From Nitrospirota bacterium (lineage in GTDB: Bacteria > Nitrospirota > Nitrospiria > Nitrospirales > UBA8639), in contig RFGF01000015.1 in assembly GCA_003695915.1 (NCBI GenBank), forward strand, positions 98,452 to 162,451: a stretch of DNA of 64,000 bases, read 5' to 3'. Of the stretch, positions 1 through 9,180 are shown in pieces. Within the stretch, counting starts at the first letter, position 1. The number at the start of each line of letters is the position of its first letter. Made by a program: the position numbers and the translations under genes. The notes below the pieces were generated by a model. It did not search any database and was not told the DNA's origin. It saw only the letters and a program-made list of their open reading frames with translations.

Positions 1-256
1 TGCGACCAAAAAAGATGGCCACCATCTCGCCGACACCCCAGACGGCCACATCTCCGACTTTGACTTGCGTGGTGGCCGTTTCCCGATAATCTTTAATTCC
101 CGGCATCTTGAAATAAAATTCCTCACCCCACATGTTGACGGCTGTCTCAATAGGTAACGCCTTATAAACGGCTTGAGCCGTCCGATTGGGTTTCAGTTCG
201 GCTTCGACCGTCACATTGCCCAAAGAAATTTTAATGCGTCGGGGAACCAATTCCAT
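1..256 (-). CDS. Cyclophilin-like fold protein, 3' end cut off
   Basis: The reverse strand reads from an ATG at 256 to the left edge without a stop, giving 85 residues that begin MELVPRRIKISLGNVTVEA and include a GVGEMVAIFFGR segment. This fits the small cyclophilin-like family (DUF369, TM1367-like), whose members have a beta-barrel fold related to peptidyl-prolyl isomerases but usually no proven isomerase activity. Family members are about 120-130 residues, so roughly the last third lies outside the window. No strong ribosome binding site precedes the ATG. The gene diverges from the RNase H-fold gene at 362. The family call is from memory of the motif pattern. Confidence 0.6.
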   Translation of the reverse strand, partial: MELVPRRIKISLGNVTVEAELKPNRTAQAVYKALPIETAVNMWGEEFYFKMPGIKDYRETATTQVKVGDVAVWGVGEMVAIFFGR

Positions 257-361
257 ATGCACACCTGTTCGATGCCGGATTGAGCGCAGTACTGTCCATG
301 ACGACCTTCTTGCGTGCCGGTTCGGAATGTAGCTTGTCCTTCCGATGAAATCAAGGATAGA

Positions 362-1162
362 ATGGCTGCCGTCAGACCGCTTTCCATGCTGTCTTCCACG
401 TTCATTTTTCTCAAAGGTATCGGCGAAGCAACGGAACGACGTCTGTGGGAATGCGGCATCCATTCGTGGGAGCATTTTCTTGCTGCCCCTGCTATTCCCG
501 GTATTCCTCCAGCTCGCAAGGCGCTCTATGACCGGGAATTGGAGCGAGCCATCAAAGCGCTGGATGCACGCAATGCCCGATATTTTGCACGGCTCCTCAA
601 GCCACGCGACCATTGGCGCCTGTTCGACACCTTCCGGCAGACCACGGCGTACGTGGATATCGAAACGACGGGTGCTCCGGCTGGGCAAGGCAGTATTACC
701 GTTGTGGGGCTGTACGGAAAGCAAGGCATGAAAACCTTTATTCATGGCGAATCCCTCGATGAAGCCCATCTGGCTGACGAAATCGCCTCTTACGATCTGC
801 TCGTGACATTTTATGGATCAGGGTTCGATTTGCCGTTTCTGCGAACGCAGTTTCCATCCCTCACTCTTGATCATGCCCATTTCGACCTGTGTTTTGCTGC
901 GCGGCGACTCGGCTATCGCGGCGGGCTCAAAGCGCTCGAACACCATTTCGGCCTAGCGCGACCATCGGCCATCCAGGGGCTGACCGGATGGGATGCCGTG
1001 GAATTATGGCGGGCCTGGCAAGCTGGCGATCGCACGGCCCGAAACACGCTGCTGGCCTATAACGAAGCCGATACCAAGAATCTCGAGACCCTGGCCGAAT
1101 ATGTGTACCAGGCAATGGTCGCGCGGCATGGGTTCCCACACATTAGTTCGCTGTCCTCGTAA
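362..1162 (+). CDS. YprB-type RNase H-fold (DEDD) exonuclease-like protein
   Basis: The 266-residue product has an N-terminal helix-hairpin-helix-like segment (about residues 17-35, FLKGIGEATERRLWECG) and a C-terminal RNase H-like domain with exonuclease motifs: YVDIETTG (D99, E101), a YDLLVTFYGSGFDLPFL block and YNEADTKNL near the end. These are the acidic residues of the DEDD nuclease superfamily, so it probably degrades or processes nucleic acid in the cytoplasm; the substrate is unknown. An in-frame ATG lies upstream at 314, but the ATG at 362 is preceded by AAGGA at 353-357, so I start there. It ends 16 bases before the phosphatase gene, so the two may be co-transcribed. Confidence 0.75.
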   Translation: MAAVRPLSMLSSTFIFLKGIGEATERRLWECGIHSWEHFLAAPAIPGIPPARKALYDRELERAIKALDARNARYFARLLKPRDHWRLFDTFRQTTAYVDIETTGAPAGQGSITVVGLYGKQGMKTFIHGESLDEAHLADEIASYDLLVTFYGSGFDLPFLRTQFPSLTLDHAHFDLCFAARRLGYRGGLKALEHHFGLARPSAIQGLTGWDAVELWRAWQAGDRTARNTLLAYNEADTKNLETLAEYVYQAMVARHGFPHISSLSS

Positions 1163-1178
1163 ACAACGACATCACGCT

Positions 1179-2015
1179 ATGAAATGGATCGGCACAGGGC
1201 TTTCGGATATCGGCCGCGTGCGCCACATCAATCAAGACGCCTATGCGGTGGACAACGAACACCAATTGTGGATCGTGGCCGATGGCATGGGCGGCCATGT
1301 GGGAGGGGAAATTGCAAGCCGGTTGGCCGTCGATAGCTTGCTCCAAACTGTGAAATCGCGGGCGCGGGAATGGGACAGGGTCCCGTCAACTCACGAAGGA
1401 GCACGGTTGTTGGTCGAAGCGGTGGAAATGGCCAATCAAGCGGTTCGTGCCTATGCGATCGAGCATCCGGCCTACTACGGCATGGGGACGACGATCGCTG
1501 TCCTCAAAATGTTCGATCAACTCCCCGGAGAAGCCGTCATCGCGCATGCGGGCGATAGCCGGATCTATCGGGTTCGGGACCGCGACCTCAAGACCCTGAC
1601 ACGCGATCATTCGCTGGTCCAAGACCAGATCGATCTCGGACTCTTGCGCCCCGAAGAGGCCGAGCATCACCCCCTTCGTCACATTCTAACCAAAGCGCTG
1701 GGGATCGAGCCTCGTGTCCAGCCTGCCGTGCAACCTATCGATGTACAACCGACCGATCGGTTTCTCTTGTGCACGGACGGACTGACCAAGATGCTCGGTG
1801 ATTTGGACATTGCAAAGATAATCGAAACGACCGATGCAAAGGGCGAGGCACTGTGCCGGGCGCTCATCAACGAAGCCAATGCCCGTGGAGGCGAAGACAA
1901 CGTCACGATAGTCGTCATCGAGCCCCTGGACCATAAAGAGCTCATCGAGGCGTCGACATCCGAGGGGCGCGGCGGAACAAGGCCGGGAGTCCAAAATAGC
2001 CCACCGCATCCTTGA
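1179..2015 (+). CDS. PP2C-family serine/threonine phosphatase
   Basis: A 278-residue metal-dependent protein phosphatase (Stp/PrpC type). Visible signatures are RHINQDAY (D20), the ADGMGGH metal-binding motif (D35), HAGDSRIYR, LTRDHSLV, LLCTDGL and the C-terminal GGEDNVT. Such enzymes use two Mn/Mg ions to remove phosphate from Ser/Thr and counteract Hanks-type kinases; no kinase gene is seen here. The reading frame is open upstream to 993, but homology begins at the ATG at 1179 (MKWIGTGLSDIG), so that is the start. The last 74 bases overlap the 3' end of the oppositely oriented oxygenase gene. No membrane segment is seen. Confidence 0.9.
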   Translation: MKWIGTGLSDIGRVRHINQDAYAVDNEHQLWIVADGMGGHVGGEIASRLAVDSLLQTVKSRAREWDRVPSTHEGARLLVEAVEMANQAVRAYAIEHPAYYGMGTTIAVLKMFDQLPGEAVIAHAGDSRIYRVRDRDLKTLTRDHSLVQDQIDLGLLRPEEAEHHPLRHILTKALGIEPRVQPAVQPIDVQPTDRFLLCTDGLTKMLGDLDIAKIIETTDAKGEALCRALINEANARGGEDNVTIVVIEPLDHKELIEASTSEGRGGTRPGVQNSPPHP

Positions 2016-2697
2016 GATTCGAAAACCATCGTTTGACCGGCGTCATTTCGGGATTGGTGACGAATTGCAACGTCAAGACCACCCGTTCTTCTCCCTTCCC
2101 TAACGGCGTCACCGCATGGTAAAGCAAATCCCCGTTAAAAAAGACGAACGATCCAGGTGGCGTCGCCAACGAAAGATGCTGGCTTTCCCGTTGTGAATCT
2201 TTAGTGTGGAGCCGGCATTCCAGCCGGCTGGTCGATCGATCGATCAATCCGATCAGCAACGTATAGCGGGCCCCTTTGTAATACGATGTATCATAATGAT
2301 AGCCAATGTGATCGCCAGGCTCGGTATACCAGTAAAGCGCGCAGGCATGGGGATCATCGTCCGGACAGCGGAGGAGCGTTTCGCCGGTAAGATGATTCAG
2401 CAAGGTCAACAAAGCGGGCGATCGATAGAACGCGATCGTTGCCGGCGCCTGTTCGGTCAAAATATAGTAACTGACGCTCCCGCCCTTTTTATGCCCGGGA
2501 ATGTAGTTGCGATTTACGTACGGCCGGACCTGATGCACTTCAGCGACGAGCTCATCGACTACTGCCGGTGGAAATAGGTGTTCCAGCGCAAGAAATTCTC
2601 CCTGTTCCCAATATTTCCGCCGAAGTTCCTCGACATCCAGTGCCCGAAGACTGTCTTGGACCGCCTCATCCATGGCCAGTGCCATTTCCCGCATCAT
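1942..2697 (-). CDS. 2-oxoglutarate/Fe(II)-dependent oxygenase
   Basis: A 251-residue protein with the full facial triad of 2OG-Fe(II) dioxygenases: H134-x-D136 (HYDT), distal H194 (LLYHAV) and R205 (RVVL) for the co-substrate carboxylate. It would couple 2OG decarboxylation to hydroxylation of an unknown substrate in the cytoplasm. The start is supported by an ideal AAGGAGG seven bases before tandem ATGs at 2697 and 2694. Its 3' end overlaps the phosphatase gene convergently by 74 bases. It lies divergently from a second gene with similar HxD...H...R spacing at 2996, so the pair may share a promoter region. The substrate cannot be read from the sequence. Confidence 0.8.
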   Translation of the reverse strand: MMREMALAMDEAVQDSLRALDVEELRRKYWEQGEFLALEHLFPPAVVDELVAEVHQVRPYVNRNYIPGHKKGGSVSYYILTEQAPATIAFYRSPALLTLLNHLTGETLLRCPDDDPHACALYWYTEPGDHIGYHYDTSYYKGARYTLLIGLIDRSTSRLECRLHTKDSQRESQHLSLATPPGSFVFFNGDLLYHAVTPLGKGEERVVLTLQFVTNPEMTPVKRWFSNLKDAVGYFGLPALFRRAPRMSTPR

Positions 2698-2995
2698 GCT
2701 CCGTCCTCCTTGAAGGGGTTGTCTTTCGATCTTTGCTCAGGTGAAGAAAGCTTTGTTTCGCGGTGAACGACGATCTCCATGTGATCGCTCGTAACCTCGT
2801 TGGGCCTGATTCCCAACTTTACAAGCACTCGCGCACCATCTCTCAATGGATCTTCGGTTCAAGCCAAAAGGAGCGAGGGCTAGACCAAAACGAATGGCAC
2901 CTCACCAGGTGACAGCTCTGGCCATCGAATGATACAGTGTCTCCCTGCTGTCCACATGGCGGTAATGCATCACTGAGCTCGAGTGTTTCAGTGCG

Positions 2996-3658
2996 ATGCG
3001 CCTTCCATTCCGCGAACTCAAACAAGGCGAAGATTATTGGGTCGAGGATAACATACTCGCCGATCCGCTTGAAGTCGCTCGTCGCTGTATAGCGAAAAGT
3101 ACATGGACGCTCGGATCGCCGTGGCGACCGGAACCATGGCCGGGCATGCGGGCTCCGGATGCCCTAACGCCCGACGAACTCGATAGAATCGAACGCTGCG
3201 TCAAGCAGCGTCTGGGCATTCGGACCCTGCAACCGCAATCGCAAAGCATAAGGGGAATCTCCGGGCACAACCACATTCAGATCGTTGGCGGCGGCGAAGG
3301 CGTGGCTCGTCCACATGTGGATTCAGCCAAGATTTGCGATTACGCGGCCGTGCTGTATCTCCATCCCCACCCTCCGACCATCCATTGCGGCACCTCGTTT
3401 TACCGTCTTCACCTGCCTGGTGAATCACCGGACGGCAATGTTTGCCCCCGAGAATATGAGAGCTTAAGCGAAGTCCCCGGTCTCCCCAAGGAAATGGACC
3501 CCACCATGTTTCAAGAAATACTTGAAGTTCCGTATGTGTTCAATCGGCTTTTGGCCTATAAGTCGGATATCATTCATTCGGCGACTTCGTACTTCGGATG
3601 GGGGCATGAACTCGCCTCCAAACGCATGGCCGTGATCTTTTTCTGGAAAGCCTCGTAG
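2996..3658 (+). CDS. DUF6445-like, putative 2OG-Fe(II) oxygenase-fold protein
   Basis: A 220-residue soluble protein. It carries an H107-x-D109 pair in ARPHVDS, a CGTSFYR segment, H194 in DIIHSATSYFGWG and R210 in KRMAVIFF, the order expected of a double-stranded beta-helix Fe(II)/2OG enzyme. The overall pattern resembles the DUF6445 family, sometimes found near flavin-dependent tryptophan halogenases; none is present here. The ATG at 2996 has no convincing ribosome binding site. The first residues read like family N-termini, so I keep it. It is transcribed away from the oxygenase gene at 1942-2697. Family assignment is moderate; activity is inference. Confidence 0.6.
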   Translation: MRLPFRELKQGEDYWVEDNILADPLEVARRCIAKSTWTLGSPWRPEPWPGMRAPDALTPDELDRIERCVKQRLGIRTLQPQSQSIRGISGHNHIQIVGGGEGVARPHVDSAKICDYAAVLYLHPHPPTIHCGTSFYRLHLPGESPDGNVCPREYESLSEVPGLPKEMDPTMFQEILEVPYVFNRLLAYKSDIIHSATSYFGWGHELASKRMAVIFFWKAS

Positions 3659-4513
3659 GTGCTTCTTTCCTTATTTCCTTCCTTTTGGTTTTCGCATCAA
3701 CAGCCTTTTCGAATACCGGTCTCCTACTCGTGGATCATGCATTGGACTGAAGCCATCTTGGATACACAGATATCGCGGGCACGACGCTGTACACTGAAGC
3801 GGCTTGCTGGACCGAAGCAGGCCACCCGAGTGCTTGTCGACGGTCCTGCCAACGTATCTCGCAGCGTCCTACTTCAGTAGAACCTATCTCAAAATTAATT
3901 TTTCTAAAGAACGCGTCTTGTTCCAGGAAAACAGGAATTCTGAAAAGCCTAACAACACTGGATTCCCGCCTCCGCGGGAATGACATCAAGAGCTTCAATG
4001 AACCGACAAGAGAATTTTGAGATAGGTTCTAGCCCCAGGAGATGCCTCGACAATTCTTTATTTTTATTTGAGCGAGCGTGGACCTCTTGCTCTCGGCAAT
4101 GTTCGGTTCGCCATCAGGCGTTCGAGCTTGCTGAATGCCATCCATGACATGAGGAGCTTTCCCGGCTTCCTGATTCAGAACTCGTGCCTTCGGCATCACG
4201 ATCAAGGAGGCATCTCCTTGGAGGACTGCAATATCTCAAGAACTACTTGAAATGGCGTAGGCCGACAATTGCTCGGTAGCTGCACCTCTCAGGCGATTCA
4301 TTCGTAGTTGTTTCAGATGAGCAACGAAACGGCCAGCGGAAATAGCTGCTCGTCTTTTGCGGATAGCAAGAAACGTTCTAAAGTTCGACATTTATTGGGG
4401 CCACGGCTTCATACAAGAGAGACACCCTTTTCGGCCAAGAAAATCGTTATGAGAATCCAAGGGCATACACGAACCCTGCACAGCTGTCCAGGGAGCACGA
4501 CAAGCAAGCGCGC
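3659..4513. other. Intergenic region of 855 bp holding a MITE-like element
   Basis: No protein gene is supported here. The open frames of 60-131 codons lack ribosome binding sites and show no recognisable motif. The only structured part is the inverted-repeat element at 3878-4031, listed separately. The remainder (4032-4513) is downstream of recN on its strand and shows nothing I can name. Confidence 0.6.
3878..4031. mobile_element. MITE-like element with 19-bp perfect terminal inverted repeats
   Basis: The left end tagaacctatctcaaaatt (3878-3896) and the right end at 4013-4031 are exact reverse complements. They enclose about 115 bases without coding capacity. Both outer ends are TA, which is what insertion into a TA target (IS630/Tc1-mariner style) would leave. 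Inside lies a second dyad, attcccgc-ctcc-gcgggaat (3962-3981), a motif known from dispersed repeats in many bacterial genomes. The structure suggests a non-autonomous element moved by a transposase encoded elsewhere; no transposase of a matching family is in the window. Confidence 0.7.
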
Positions 4514-6211
4514 TCAGCGAACGCGGCGGGAACGTCGTTTGCTGGATGCTAACATTTCTGCTGCGGATTGTCGGACGGATGGGGTAATCTCCAAGCCTCC
4601 CAACATGCGTGCCACTTCCTGTTCCCGCTCTTCGCCATTCAAAGGGATCACGGTGACTGTAGTCTCGTCCATGTCATGGTGCTTACGCACGAGGAAGTGT
4701 TGATCGGCTTGAGAAGCGATCTGCGGAAGATGGGTAACGCAGAGGACTTGGTGGTACCGTGCGAGCGCACGGAGTCGTTGTCCCATACGTGTGGCCACGG
4801 CCCCGCCGATGCCGACGTCGATTTCGTCAAAGATCAACGTGGGAATGGTATCGCTGGTTGCGAGCACCGTTTTGAGCGCCAACATAATTCGAGACAGTTC
4901 ACCTCCCGAAGCAACTTTAGCCAGGGGCTGCATCGGCGATCCGGGGTTGACGGCTAGCAGATACTCCAGGCGATCCCGACCATTGGGACCCATACGATCC
5001 TCTTCCAACGACGAATCGATGGCCACGCGGAAAGCGATATGGTCCATGGCCAAGGCTCGAAGCTCTTGCGTCACTTGCTGTTCAAAGGTTTCGGCAGCGG
5101 CCCGTCGCTGTGTGGTGAGTTCCTGCGCCAACCTAGCAGCTGTGCAACGGGCTTCTTCGAGATCCCGTTGCAGCGCATTGAGTCGGCTGTGCCCTTCTTC
5201 CCATTCGCACAATCGACGACGAAGCTCCTCTCTTAGGTCGATCAACCCTTGTACACTTGTCCGATATTTGTTTTTTAGGTGCTGAAGTACCGCCAAACGC
5301 TCGTCAATGGCGCTGAGACGTTGCGGATCGTGTTCCACTGCCTGACGGTACTTGCGAAGTTCGTCGGCCAAATCGCGAAGTTGGACCGATGCCGTTTCTT
5401 CAACTGCCGCCCATTCAGCAAGCCGCGGATCGAGCTCGACCAATTCGTCGATGGCTTGGCTGACCATGCGCAGTTGCTCCAGTATCGATCCGTCGGCACC
5501 GTACAGATGCTGATAAGCCAACTCAGCACGCTCTGCAATACGTTCGGCATAGTGAAGTCTGGTTCGTTCAGCGACGAGGGCCGCTTCTTCGTCAGCATCG
5601 AGTTCCGCCCGACACAGCTCGTCATATTGGAAGGTTAATAGTTCGTGTTCTCGTTGAAGTTCGGCAAATCGCTCCTCTTCCGCACGAAGTGCTTCTTGCT
5701 TTTGGAGCCATGTGGTACGAGCCTGTTGATATTCCGTGAGCAATGACCCGAGATTGGCAAACTCATCCAGAACTGCACGTTGAAAAGTCGAAGACAGCAA
5801 GGACTGCTGTTCATGCTGACCGTGAAAATCGATCAAGAAGGACGCCAATGTTTGCAAGGTTTGGACAGGAACCAAATGTCCGTTGACATAGGCCCGGTTC
5901 CGCCCGGCCCGAGAGAGGATTCGACGTATCACCAGCACATGAGGATCGTCTCCCAGGAGATCCATCTCGCGCAGTCGTTCAACAGCCGTTCCACGATCCG
6001 AAAGCGAAAACATCGCTTCGAGCGTAGCTTCTTGCGCACCTGAGCGAATGTGATCGGTCGAGGCTCGTCCCCCCATCAACACCAAGAGGGCGTCAATGAG
6101 CAGAGATTTCCCCGCTCCGGTTTCTCCCGTCACGACATTGAATCCCGGAGCGAGCTCGAGGTGAAGATGATCGATCAGGACAAAGTGGGAAATACGGAGC
6201 TCGAGAAGCAT
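4514..6211 (-). CDS. recN: DNA repair protein RecN
   Basis: A 565-residue SMC-like ATPase close to the usual RecN length (about 550-560). Walker A GETGAGKS is at residues 29-36, a long coiled-coil middle section carries many RLEEL-like heptads, and the C-terminal ABC signature and Walker B region reads ASGGELSRIM ... LIFDEIDVGIGG followed by a VTHLPQIA switch. RecN holds DNA ends during recombinational double-strand break repair in the cytoplasm. The ATG at 6211 follows a GGGAGCGAG stretch. The thioredoxin gene ends 25 bases upstream on the same strand, so the two may be co-transcribed. All catalytic motifs look intact. Confidence 0.95.
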   Translation of the reverse strand: MLLELRISHFVLIDHLHLELAPGFNVVTGETGAGKSLLIDALLVLMGGRASTDHIRSGAQEATLEAMFSLSDRGTAVERLREMDLLGDDPHVLVIRRILSRAGRNRAYVNGHLVPVQTLQTLASFLIDFHGQHEQQSLLSSTFQRAVLDEFANLGSLLTEYQQARTTWLQKQEALRAEEERFAELQREHELLTFQYDELCRAELDADEEAALVAERTRLHYAERIAERAELAYQHLYGADGSILEQLRMVSQAIDELVELDPRLAEWAAVEETASVQLRDLADELRKYRQAVEHDPQRLSAIDERLAVLQHLKNKYRTSVQGLIDLREELRRRLCEWEEGHSRLNALQRDLEEARCTAARLAQELTTQRRAAAETFEQQVTQELRALAMDHIAFRVAIDSSLEEDRMGPNGRDRLEYLLAVNPGSPMQPLAKVASGGELSRIMLALKTVLATSDTIPTLIFDEIDVGIGGAVATRMGQRLRALARYHQVLCVTHLPQIASQADQHFLVRKHHDMDETTVTVIPLNGEEREQEVARMLGGLEITPSVRQSAAEMLASSKRRSRRVR

Positions 6212-6235
6212 CGTTCTCGCTCGCTCCCGGCGCCT

Positions 6236-6583
6236 TTAAGCCGTAGCGGACGACTGTGCCAGGAGCGAATCGATCACTTGTTTGAATTGCTGCTTGGGAC
6301 GGGCGCCAATGAGTTTTTCGACAGGCTGGCCATCCTTGAAGAAAATAATGGTAGGAATGCTCATGATCTGATAGCGCCCTGCGATTTCCGGAGCTTCATC
6401 GGTATTGAGTTTTGCAACTTTGAGTTTTCCTGCATATTCTTGAGCCAATTCCTCGATGATGGGGGCTACCATTTGACAGGGCCCGCACCATACGGCCCAA
6501 AAATCCACCATAACGGGTTGAGAGGACTTCAACACTTCCGCTTCCCAGTTGCTTGCATCGACTTGCGTTACGTGTGTGGACAC
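6236..6583 (-). CDS. trxA: Thioredoxin
   Basis: A 115-residue classical thioredoxin with the active site WCGPC at residues 32-36, the following MVAPIIEELA helix and the cis-proline loop SIPTIIFF. It reduces protein disulfides in the cytoplasm; there is no signal peptide. Translation starts at a GTG at 6583, preceded by AAAGGAGGATCTC, so the non-ATG start is well supported. It lies directly upstream of recN on the same strand with a 24-base gap. The length is slightly above the common 105-110 residues because of a short C-terminal extension. Confidence 0.95.
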   Translation of the reverse strand: MSTHVTQVDASNWEAEVLKSSQPVMVDFWAVWCGPCQMVAPIIEELAQEYAGKLKVAKLNTDEAPEIAGRYQIMSIPTIIFFKDGQPVEKLIGARPKQQFKQVIDSLLAQSSATA

Positions 6584-6764
6584 GAGATCCTCCTTTGGTC
6601 GTGAATGACGGTTGTCGATGATCCTAAACTGGCCTTTTCTACCCTGTCAACTTGTTCGAGGGTCAGCGTCATTGCCGTTGCGTCTCGCGCATGACTCGAA
6701 CCATACTGAGCTTCGTGCATCGTCGATAAGAAACCCGATGCATCGCCGAAGGCCGCTATACGCT

Positions 6765-7316
6765 TTACCAATCCCAGGCTTCCGGGACACCAGCCCACCA
6801 CCGATCGGGGTTGGCTTCGCGCCAGGCCGTTTGCTGAGCCCAGAGTTCATCCGTCCGGTTTTTATCCAGTTGATTGGCCATCGAGGCCGTGACATCGGAT
6901 TGTTGACGAACGCCTTCATGGATCATTTCTCGTGCCATACGAGGCATAATATTGGGAGGATCGACGAGATCGAACATTCCTCGCGTAGCCAGACTGATGG
7001 AAACATACCCGATTTTGACCCATTCGTCTCGCTTAGCCAAATGTTCCAAATAGCCTTCCAGGGCATGATAGACATAGGTCAGATACACATACGCTTCAAC
7101 GGAAGGATATGCTTCCAGATGCCGTTGGCAAGCTTCGATCGCTCGCCGATAGTCCGTTGCAGCCAAAAAAATCTTCGCCCGCTGAAGATGCGGTGACGTT
7201 TTCGCTTCACTCGCGTTTCCCGAGCTGGGCAACCCCATAATAGAGGCGAACAAGACCATAATGAGCAGGATATTCCACCGTGTGTTCGTGTGTTCGGGGT
7301 CTTTTAGGTTCAACAT
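6765..7316 (-). CDS. Exported protein with TPR-like helices, function unknown
   Basis: A 183-residue product starting at the ATG at 7316, chosen because AAGGAGGATTGACC precedes it; the frame is open further upstream but without a ribosome binding site. After a short charged N-terminus comes a hydrophobic stretch (ILLIMVLFASIMGLPS), then SGNASEA, which looks like a signal peptide with cleavage near residue 37. The following AKIFLAATDYRRAIEACQRHLEAYPS resembles one TPR-like helix pair. The tail is rich in Trp (PDRWWAGVPEAWDW). I do not recognise the family. Periplasmic location is inferred from the signal. Confidence 0.6.
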   Translation of the reverse strand: MLNLKDPEHTNTRWNILLIMVLFASIMGLPSSGNASEAKTSPHLQRAKIFLAATDYRRAIEACQRHLEAYPSVEAYVYLTYVYHALEGYLEHLAKRDEWVKIGYVSISLATRGMFDLVDPPNIMPRMAREMIHEGVRQQSDVTASMANQLDKNRTDELWAQQTAWREANPDRWWAGVPEAWDW

Positions 7317-8173
7317 GGTCAATCCTCCTTGCCCTGGATGAACGAAATGCGCGAGACCAACAAACTCCCTATAAAATAATGCGATTTTCAAACCGAGGGT
7401 ACCTCAACAATGCCGATCCTTTTAGCGAATGGTGCAACCCAGCATATTGGAATCGATCGACGGATGCATAATATAATAATACAGCAATGACTATAGACGG
7501 ACCGAGATCCCCAAGTACAACAATTTGGCATACTATGAAAGGAATGAAATGAGAGAGAATCTACTTGACAATGAGTCAACCGCCAAAATGCTGATCGATT
7601 CTTTGTGCATGAAACCTGTAGCCCTTTAGGTATCGCCTTCGGAATTCTTATCGAATAACAGCGTACTCATCCCAAATTGCAGACCTATTTCCTGTTTCGA
7701 GCTTTGTTTGGATAGAAGCAACCCTGGGAACGCATGTCATGCTCCATACCGCCAGGTTGGTAAATGGCCTACATTTTGCTGTATTCCATTGACAGCAAAG
7801 ACGAAATATTAGGAGCACAATAGACGTGGAAAGGTGGCCGCGTGGCCGAAGGCAACGGTTTGCTAAACCGCTTTCATTGAATCGATCGGAGCAGACTAGA
7901 TCGACCGTATCTGGTCACTTGCCTTCAGCAAGGTTCGAGCTTGGCTGTTTGCGAATCTACGACAGAGTTTAGTGAACGGTTCGCTAACCTGCATCCTAGA
8001 GCCCGCCAAATCCGCTGACCAGGCGATAGGTTTCGATCTCTTTATGCGACGCCTCGTCGACGCTCCGCAAGCGTAGTCGCGTGCCTCGTCGTGGCAACGA
8101 TTCGAGACCGCACAGCAGGTGGCTCTACCTTATGCCTCGTGAGACCCTCGCGCATGGATGTGATCCGCAGATG
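7317..8173. other. Non-coding stretch with a tRNA fragment, left flank of a decayed island
   Basis: About 850 bases with no supportable protein gene. The first 500 bases are AT-rich for this window and show nothing I can name. A partial tRNA-Ser lies at 7829-7875 (listed separately). Downstream of it the sequence loses any tRNA pairing and runs into the 3' end of the cyanase pseudogene. Confidence 0.5.
7829..7875 (+). pseudogene. 5' half of a tRNA-Ser(GCU), degenerate
   Basis: The bases ggaaaggtggccgcgtggcc and the following aaggc give a 7-base acceptor strand, positions 8-9 and a class II D-arm. They are followed by an anticodon stem-loop cggt-ttgctaa-accg whose anticodon GCT reads serine codons AGC/AGU. 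One extra pair of the anticodon stem is A-C mismatched. Beyond about 7875 there is no proper variable arm, T-arm or matching 3' acceptor strand; a GGTTCGAGC motif occurs about 60 bases further on but its flanks do not pair. I therefore call it a truncated tRNA, possibly left by integration or deletion of an island at a tRNA gene. Confidence 0.5.
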
Positions 8174-8569
8174 CTACCCGGTCTGTTCGATGTGCGGCAG
8201 AAATTTGCCGTTCCAGGTCATGAAGACCCGATCCTCACCCTGTGCCCCTTTGATCTTTTTGATCGTGATCTTGAAATCGATGGCCGACATGATGCCATCG
8301 CCGAATTGTTCGTGAATAATATCGAGAATGGCCGGGTCATAAGAGCGCACCGGACAGGCTCGCATCGCCTTCACTCAGTCTTCCGTCAATCCCGGCACAA
8401 GCTGTACGAGTTTCTTTTCCGTCTCCGGTTTCAATTTGTGCCTGGCGACGAAAAAAAGTTGTGCCACATACACATTACCGAGATGTCAAGCCTCCGCCAG
8501 TTCATCCTACGTCCTGCCTGAGGCTTCCTTGGCGGCCAGGAGCTGTTCGACAATGATGCGTTTGTCCAT
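8174..8569 (-). pseudogene. cynS: Cyanate hydratase (cyanase) pseudogene
   Basis: Read from the ATG at 8569 (behind GGGGAGGGAGTCTACC) in one continuous frame, the strand gives MDKRIIVEQLLAAKEASGRT-stop-DELAEA-stop-HLGNVYVAQLFF, later a third stop after GLTED. It then gives HEQFGDGIMSAIDFKITIKK and WNGKFLP to a final stop at 8174. This is the cyanase N-terminal helical domain and the FGDGIMSAIDF dimer core. Besides three in-frame stops, about 20 residues before the HEQFGDG motif are missing, and these normally hold the catalytic Arg and Glu. Active cyanase converts cyanate and bicarbonate to ammonia and CO2. The frame is otherwise preserved, so decay may be recent. Confidence 0.85.
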
Positions 8570-9180
8570 GGTAGACTCCCTCCCCATGAGAAGATGATTG
8601 ACTTTTGGAAAAAATCAGTCCCAATCCTATCAACAACATGAATTCTGAATAATCCTGTCTATGCAGGCAGGGCGGCATACAGGGTCATGCAACACGAACC
8701 GCGTCCTTTCGCACGATCGCTGTAGCGTTGGTACGACGCCGTCGCCTAGCAAAATCAACCAAGAACCGCGAGCGGGATAGGTTGCTTTTCGAGGAGAATG
8801 CTTGGAGAGGCGAGGAAGAAGGGAAGGAGGACGGAAATAAGAAAGAGCCGGATGGCTAAGCGATCGAAGACATGGCGGAGCGTGGGAGACCGCTAGATGC
8901 TCCGAGGTGGGCCAACACCGGCACCGCAAACGTTTTCTGCTTGTCAGGAAAGGCCATAAGTGTGAAAAAGGTTCCCGATCGGCATGGCGAAAGACGGTGT
9001 CTCGCATGACCATTTCGGGTTTCTCCACTTCTCGATGGAGCGTGAAGGTCTGGACACATTTCCGGTGGATTCCGAGAAAGCTAAGGCTCTCGTTTCAGAC
9101 TCGCTGAGTCCTCGAAGAAAGATTCCTCAACAGAACACGCTCGCTCTGGAATCTACGCACTCGCCAACCCACATCACAGG
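8570..9180. other. 611 bp between two pseudogenes, no gene recognised
   Basis: Several short frames exist on both strands but none has a ribosome binding site with a recognisable product. Given the pseudogenes on both sides, this may be decayed coding sequence that I cannot identify. Confidence 0.5.
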
